Assembly: GCA_003550305.1 (NCBI GenBank)
Contig: QKYT01000154.1
Coordinates: 78,423 to 142,422, forward strand
Reading direction: 5' to 3'
DNA: 64,000 bases
Source: Glomus cerebriforme
Taxonomy: Eukaryota > Glomeromycota > Glomeromycetes > Glomerales > Glomeraceae
Shown here in pieces: positions 60,253 through 64,000 of this stretch (the stretch's first letter is position 1; each line of letters starts with the position of its first letter). The translations under genes were made by a program, and so were the position numbers. Under the pieces are notes generated by a model that was given only the letters and a program-made list of their open reading frames with translations, did not search any database and was not told the origin of the DNA.

Positions 60253-60470
60253 TTTTTTATATTTTAGGGAAGGGTGGCAAAAAAAAAGAATTATTTTTTT
60301 TTTTAATAATTACGCCGCTATAATATTATTAAATGGTCATCAAATAAGGTAAAACATTTCTTTATTTGGATATGATCAGACTTGGTACTCATTTAAAATA
60401 TGTTTGAATATCGTAAAAAAAAAAATTGTGCATAGTCTAGGTCACACAAATTAAATAACGTCTTAGAGAT

Positions 60471-60694
60471 GTTGTAGCCCAAACACTACCATGTCCCAAA
60501 TCAAACTTGGGAATACCTTATATCCGAAACTTGACCATGTCCCAAACTAACCCAGTCTTAAATGGTAGTTTGAGACGTCTTAAACATTTAAAATTTACTA
60601 GTTTTGTTTGGGATATGGTTAAATTTCGGACATAGGATTGTCCCAAGTTTGATTTGGGATATCCCAAATCGGATTCGGGACATGGTTTACAACA
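60471..60694. mobile_element. GTTGTAGCCC-type MITE, copy in reverse orientation
   Basis: It starts 'gttgtagcccaaacactacc' and ends 'catggtttacaaca'. It reads as the reverse complement of 15809-16045 with only a few changes over about 220 bases. It lies about 220 bases upstream of the kinase start. Confidence 0.8.
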
Positions 60695-61241
60695 GAGAGA
60701 TAAATCTTGAAAATCTTTAAAAATTATAAAAATGTAATTGCCACTTATGAGATTGATAATTTCAACATAAGTGTCAACGATTTGGTAGATAAATTCAAAA
60801 TTGGACAAGATAATCCAATAATAATGTACAATAATAAAATATTTTTTGGTATATTTCAGAAATACTAATCTTTTAAACTTAGGGATGTGCATTTTTCTGA
60901 ATCCTAGAAGTTTCATTTTACTGCGGTATCGACACATAATGAACTAATGGTTCCCTATTAAAAACATGTAATAAGTGGATCTAAAAGGATCTTAATTAAC
61001 CAATTTACTTTTTTGATGCAATTCATGTTATTTCATTATTTCAAAACAGTCAAATAATATAGTTGGATAGGCATCATATCAATAAAACACTGCTGTAGTC
61101 ATATATTGTGTAATTTTTTTATTGAATTTTAGAATAATAAAAAATATAGATTCTAGTCTAAAGGAAATAAAGTCATCTCCTAAAACAGAAAAGGTCTTTT
61201 CTTAGACTAGAATAAGAAAAATTCCAGGCCATTTCAACCTG

Positions 61242-61522
61242 GTCCATCTATACACCTAGACTCTTTAGGCTCTTTTTAGGTTTTTCTACACAGAAATACC
61301 TTTGAACACTAACTTTTCAACAATTTCATACTGCTGTTGAGATACTTACTAACACCTTCGTTGATAGTTTTCATATCCTCCTTTTGTTGCATGTTATATA
61401 CATACACCCTTGCACTCAGAAATAAACACAAAAACCTTGTGACACATAACGCAGTAAAGCGAGTCAGAGTTCTTAGTGTGACATTTTGTGATAAGCCTAT
61501 TGATCAGTATGATAAAAATCTA
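61242..61522 (+). repeat. dispersed repeat next to kinase copies, copy B
   Basis: Same order as 56003-56317. A 68-residue plus-strand frame (61337-61543) lies inside, with HNAVKRVRVLSVTFCDKPID; it is not open in the other copy and is not called as a gene. Confidence 0.7.
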
Positions 61523-61624
61523 TTAAGTTTTTTATTATATTAGAATTCGTTATCGTGACTCTGACTAGTTAAAATTCTATATCATCTTCATTATGAGTAT
61601 GTCAGAAATTACACCAGAAATTAA

Positions 61625-62388
61625 TCGAAAAATATTATTATGAGAAAATATCATGAGATATTGTGAGGAATTATTATATGAAGAAAATATTATGAGAATA
61701 TTATGAATTATCGAGAAAATATTATGATCAAGAAAATATTATGAGAATATTATGAATTATCGGAGAAAATATTATGATCAAGAAAATATTATGAGGAATT
61801 ATTACGAGAAATTATCATGGGAAATTATCAAGAAAATATTATGAGAAATTATGAGGAATTATTATGAGAAATTATCATTGAATAATTATTATGAGATATT
61901 ATGAAGAATTATTATGATATCATGGGAAATTATCAAGAAAATATTATGAGAAATTATCGAGAAAATGGTATGAAATATTATGTATGAGGAATTATTATGA
62001 GAAATTATCATGAGAAATTATCATGAGAAATTATCATGGGAAATTATCATGGGAAATTATCAAGAAAATATTATGAGATATTATGAGGAATTATTATGAG
62101 AAAATATTATGAAAGAATTTTATGATGCTAGAATATTGATAATCACGTGATTTTTTAAAAGGTGATTTTTTCGTAATTTTCGAGCCAGCACTATGAATTT
62201 TGCCCGAATTACGTTGTTAAAAATTCCTTATTTGGAAATTTCATAATTCTAGACAGAATTACTTAAATTAACAACCGGTTACGGCCGTTTTAAACGCAAA
62301 CTGGTTTTCGCAATCTGAAACTGGTCCCGAATTGTCTGGAAAACTGGTTGGAACCGGTCCAAAACTGGTTTTATTCATTCGGTTCCGT
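61625..62388 (-). repeat. CCGG-rich element with TTTCTCATAA-type array, copy B
   Basis: Reverse-complement counterpart of 3722-4200. Its array ('attatgagaaattatcatga' type units, 61625-62120) is about twice as long. The conserved middle ('cgagccagcactatgaattt', 'tgcccgaattacgtt') and the CCGG-rich end ('ggttggaaccggtccaaaac', 'cggttccgtc') are all present. Confidence 0.65.
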
Positions 62389-62715
62389 CAAAATAATAAG
62401 AAAAAAAGTCACAAGCGATATGAATTTAATTTATTTCATATTTCATTCAATTATTGAATTACTCATAATACATCATTAAGAAATGTAAATGTAAGTGAGA
62501 AACTCCTTATTTTTTCATGGATGTATAACACTTTAAATCCATTAATTACATATACTTAAAAANCTATTAAATATGACAGAGCAATAAAAATGATTTATTT
62601 TAAGGAAATTTCTTGTGAAAGCATTTATTCCTTATGATCATCAATATTTAAGTAAATAGTTAATTTTTGATACGTGGTGATTTCCTTTTGTGTACACAAT
62701 AATTCATCTTGTAAA

Positions 62716-62865
62716 TTAATGTTTAACTTGATTATAGTTATCATATCCACTGCTATTTTTGTCGTCCTCACCTCCGTCTTCATCACTATCGCACGTTTTC
62801 CTATCTTCAACCTTATCTTCATCTTCACTAGTATCTTCATCTTCACGAGATAATTTGTACATTTG
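62716..62865 (-). other. acidic low-complexity open frame
   Basis: The minus strand reads MYKLSREDEDTSEDEDKVED and continues acidic to SSGYDNYNQVKH. It could be the acidic tail of a gene or a codon-scale repeat (gaagatgaagat). It is not joined convincingly to the exons at 62992-63228. Confidence 0.25.
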
Positions 62866-62991
62866 TATCACTAGAATTATTTTGCTTTTTTTCAAGAAAA
62901 AGTTTGTTATTATTTTTGAAATAAAATACAAGCAATAGTTGACCTTTTTTAGCTAGTCATTTTGTTGTTGCATCCTCTACTGTTAGATCTA

Positions 62992-63228
62992 TTACTGCTG
63001 AAGAAATTTGTTCATTGGATTACCTGAAGTTGAGTTGATTACTGAAGTTAAAGGAATTTCTATCTATATATGAATAGAAAAAAAATGTAAAAAAAATTAG
63101 TAAAAGAAATGAAGGGATAAATTCCAAACAATAAACTTACCTCTTCATATTTTATAAGTTCTTTTGTATTGAAATCTTTAGCTTCAAAAAACTTTATCGA
63201 AGTATTATTTATATGGGCCCAATAAACT
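62992..63228 (-). CDS. partial unidentified gene, two exons
   Basis: On the minus strand, 63228-63141 encodes VYWAHINNTSIKFFEAKDFN then TKELIKYEE, ending at a good donor (GAG|GTAAGT). After a 77-base intron ending TATATAG, 63063-62992 encodes IEIPLTSVINSTSGNPMNKF and LQQ, then stop. Frame is kept. The 5' end is not resolved; a frame at 63403-63290 with a GTATGG donor could be an earlier exon. No family is recognised. Confidence 0.3.
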
Positions 63229-63879
63229 TTTTGTATTTCATTTTATGAAAAAAAAATGCATACATCTTCGTATCACAATTAACAACTCCATACCTGACAT
63301 TATTTAAAATTCTGTTAATTAAGGATTTAATCAAGAAACAAAAATATAAAAAACCAATACTACTTATCCATCCCTTTTTTCGACATGAACAAAAGGAGGA
63401 CAATTAATGGATCTCAATCACGTTTCAATACCTTCTAGATAGTATATCTTCTGTACTAAATTTTTGAATATTTCCACAACGTATATACTGTGACCACAAC
63501 CACCACAAGAACATGTTAAAGTATTGACATAATTATAAATTATAGTTTAATGATCATGACATTTTAATACAACTTATTAATGTATAATCATATTTTAGAT
63601 TGAACAATTATAATAAATATTAGTGCAATAAAACCGGCATGACCCTATAAATATAGTATACGTTTATAGTCATGTAAAATTGATAAGATTTTAGTCTTTA
63701 AATGGTCAAATTTAATTATCAATCTCAAATTAATATGATATAGATCATATTGATGTATGCGAGATATTTGTAATCAATTATCACGCGAAATAAGTATGCT
63801 TGCTAATTCACGTACCGTAATATGAGACCGCGTCATTATCCTCTAGTAATTAATAGTGACTTGATTTGAGTCACATCAA

Positions 63880-64000
63880 AAAAAAAAAAAATTTTTTACT
63901 CATGATTTTTTTTACTCATGATTTTTTTTTTACTCTACTCATGATTTTTTTTGATTTTTTTTTTACTCATGATTTTTTTTTTACTCATGATTTTTTTTTT
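63880..64000. repeat. low-complexity ACTCATGATTTTTTTT array
   Basis: Units of 'actcatgatttttttt' of varying T length repeat up to the window end, so the array may continue beyond it. Confidence 0.8.

Overview
The window looks like a piece of nuclear genome from an arbuscular mycorrhizal fungus, most likely Rhizophagus or a close relative. This is inferred from four things: strong AT-richness with long A/T runs, small GT..AG introns, many decayed transposon fragments and inverted-repeat elements, and a tyrosine-kinase-like (TKL) protein kinase of the type expanded in Rhizophagus (CxxC...CxxC head, NFTNWTSEN, FEWIPYDQF, HRDFHTGNIL, DMGLCGEVGN). No rRNA, tRNA, CRISPR array or bacterial operon was seen.

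Layout. 1-7.2 kb: no convincing gene; inverted-repeat elements (1-270, 2124-2434), a decayed dispersed element (2.44-2.98 kb) and a CCGG-rich element ending in a TTTATCATGA-type array (3.72-4.2 kb). 7.2-49.4 kb: a dispersed cluster of one lineage-specific gene family. Two modules can be recognised. Module 1 is an unnamed domain built from two copies of 'FFY-x(6-9)-YxITC', then 'LNKxxYGIEL' and 'LTFSxxQrxNLExHLKEFL'. Module 2 is a Myb/SANT-like (trihelix-type) DNA-binding domain with 'KQCxxKWKNIK', a 'YKSEVEEIL' motif and a C-terminal 'ENPK/N'. They are joined in two genes (12.47 and 18.77 kb). Module 2 follows unrelated N-terminal exons in two minus-strand genes (8.6 and 23.0 kb) and survives alone in a rearranged copy (16.0 kb). 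Module 1 stands alone at 24.27, 28.20, 32.93, 40.98 and 48.24 kb and as pseudogenes at 25.8, 26.1, 40.2 and 45.6 kb. The introns that join the modules are all phase 1. Arrays of GGATT lie upstream of the SANT-encoding copies.

49.4-64 kb: gene-poor DNA with more inverted-repeat elements, a wrecked kinase copy (54.5-55.5 kb), an apparently intact 582-residue kinase gene with a duplicated N-lobe (58.35-60.25 kb, minus), a second copy of the CCGG/array element in the opposite orientation (61.6-62.4 kb), and a doubtful partial gene near 63 kb.

How the parts may fit: the SANT proteins are probable nuclear DNA-binding proteins. The HITC-type module may be a protein-interaction or ligand domain shared by these regulators and the stand-alone small proteins; that is inference. 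The cluster shows birth-and-death evolution with exon shuffling, inversion, exon loss and mobile-element insertion.
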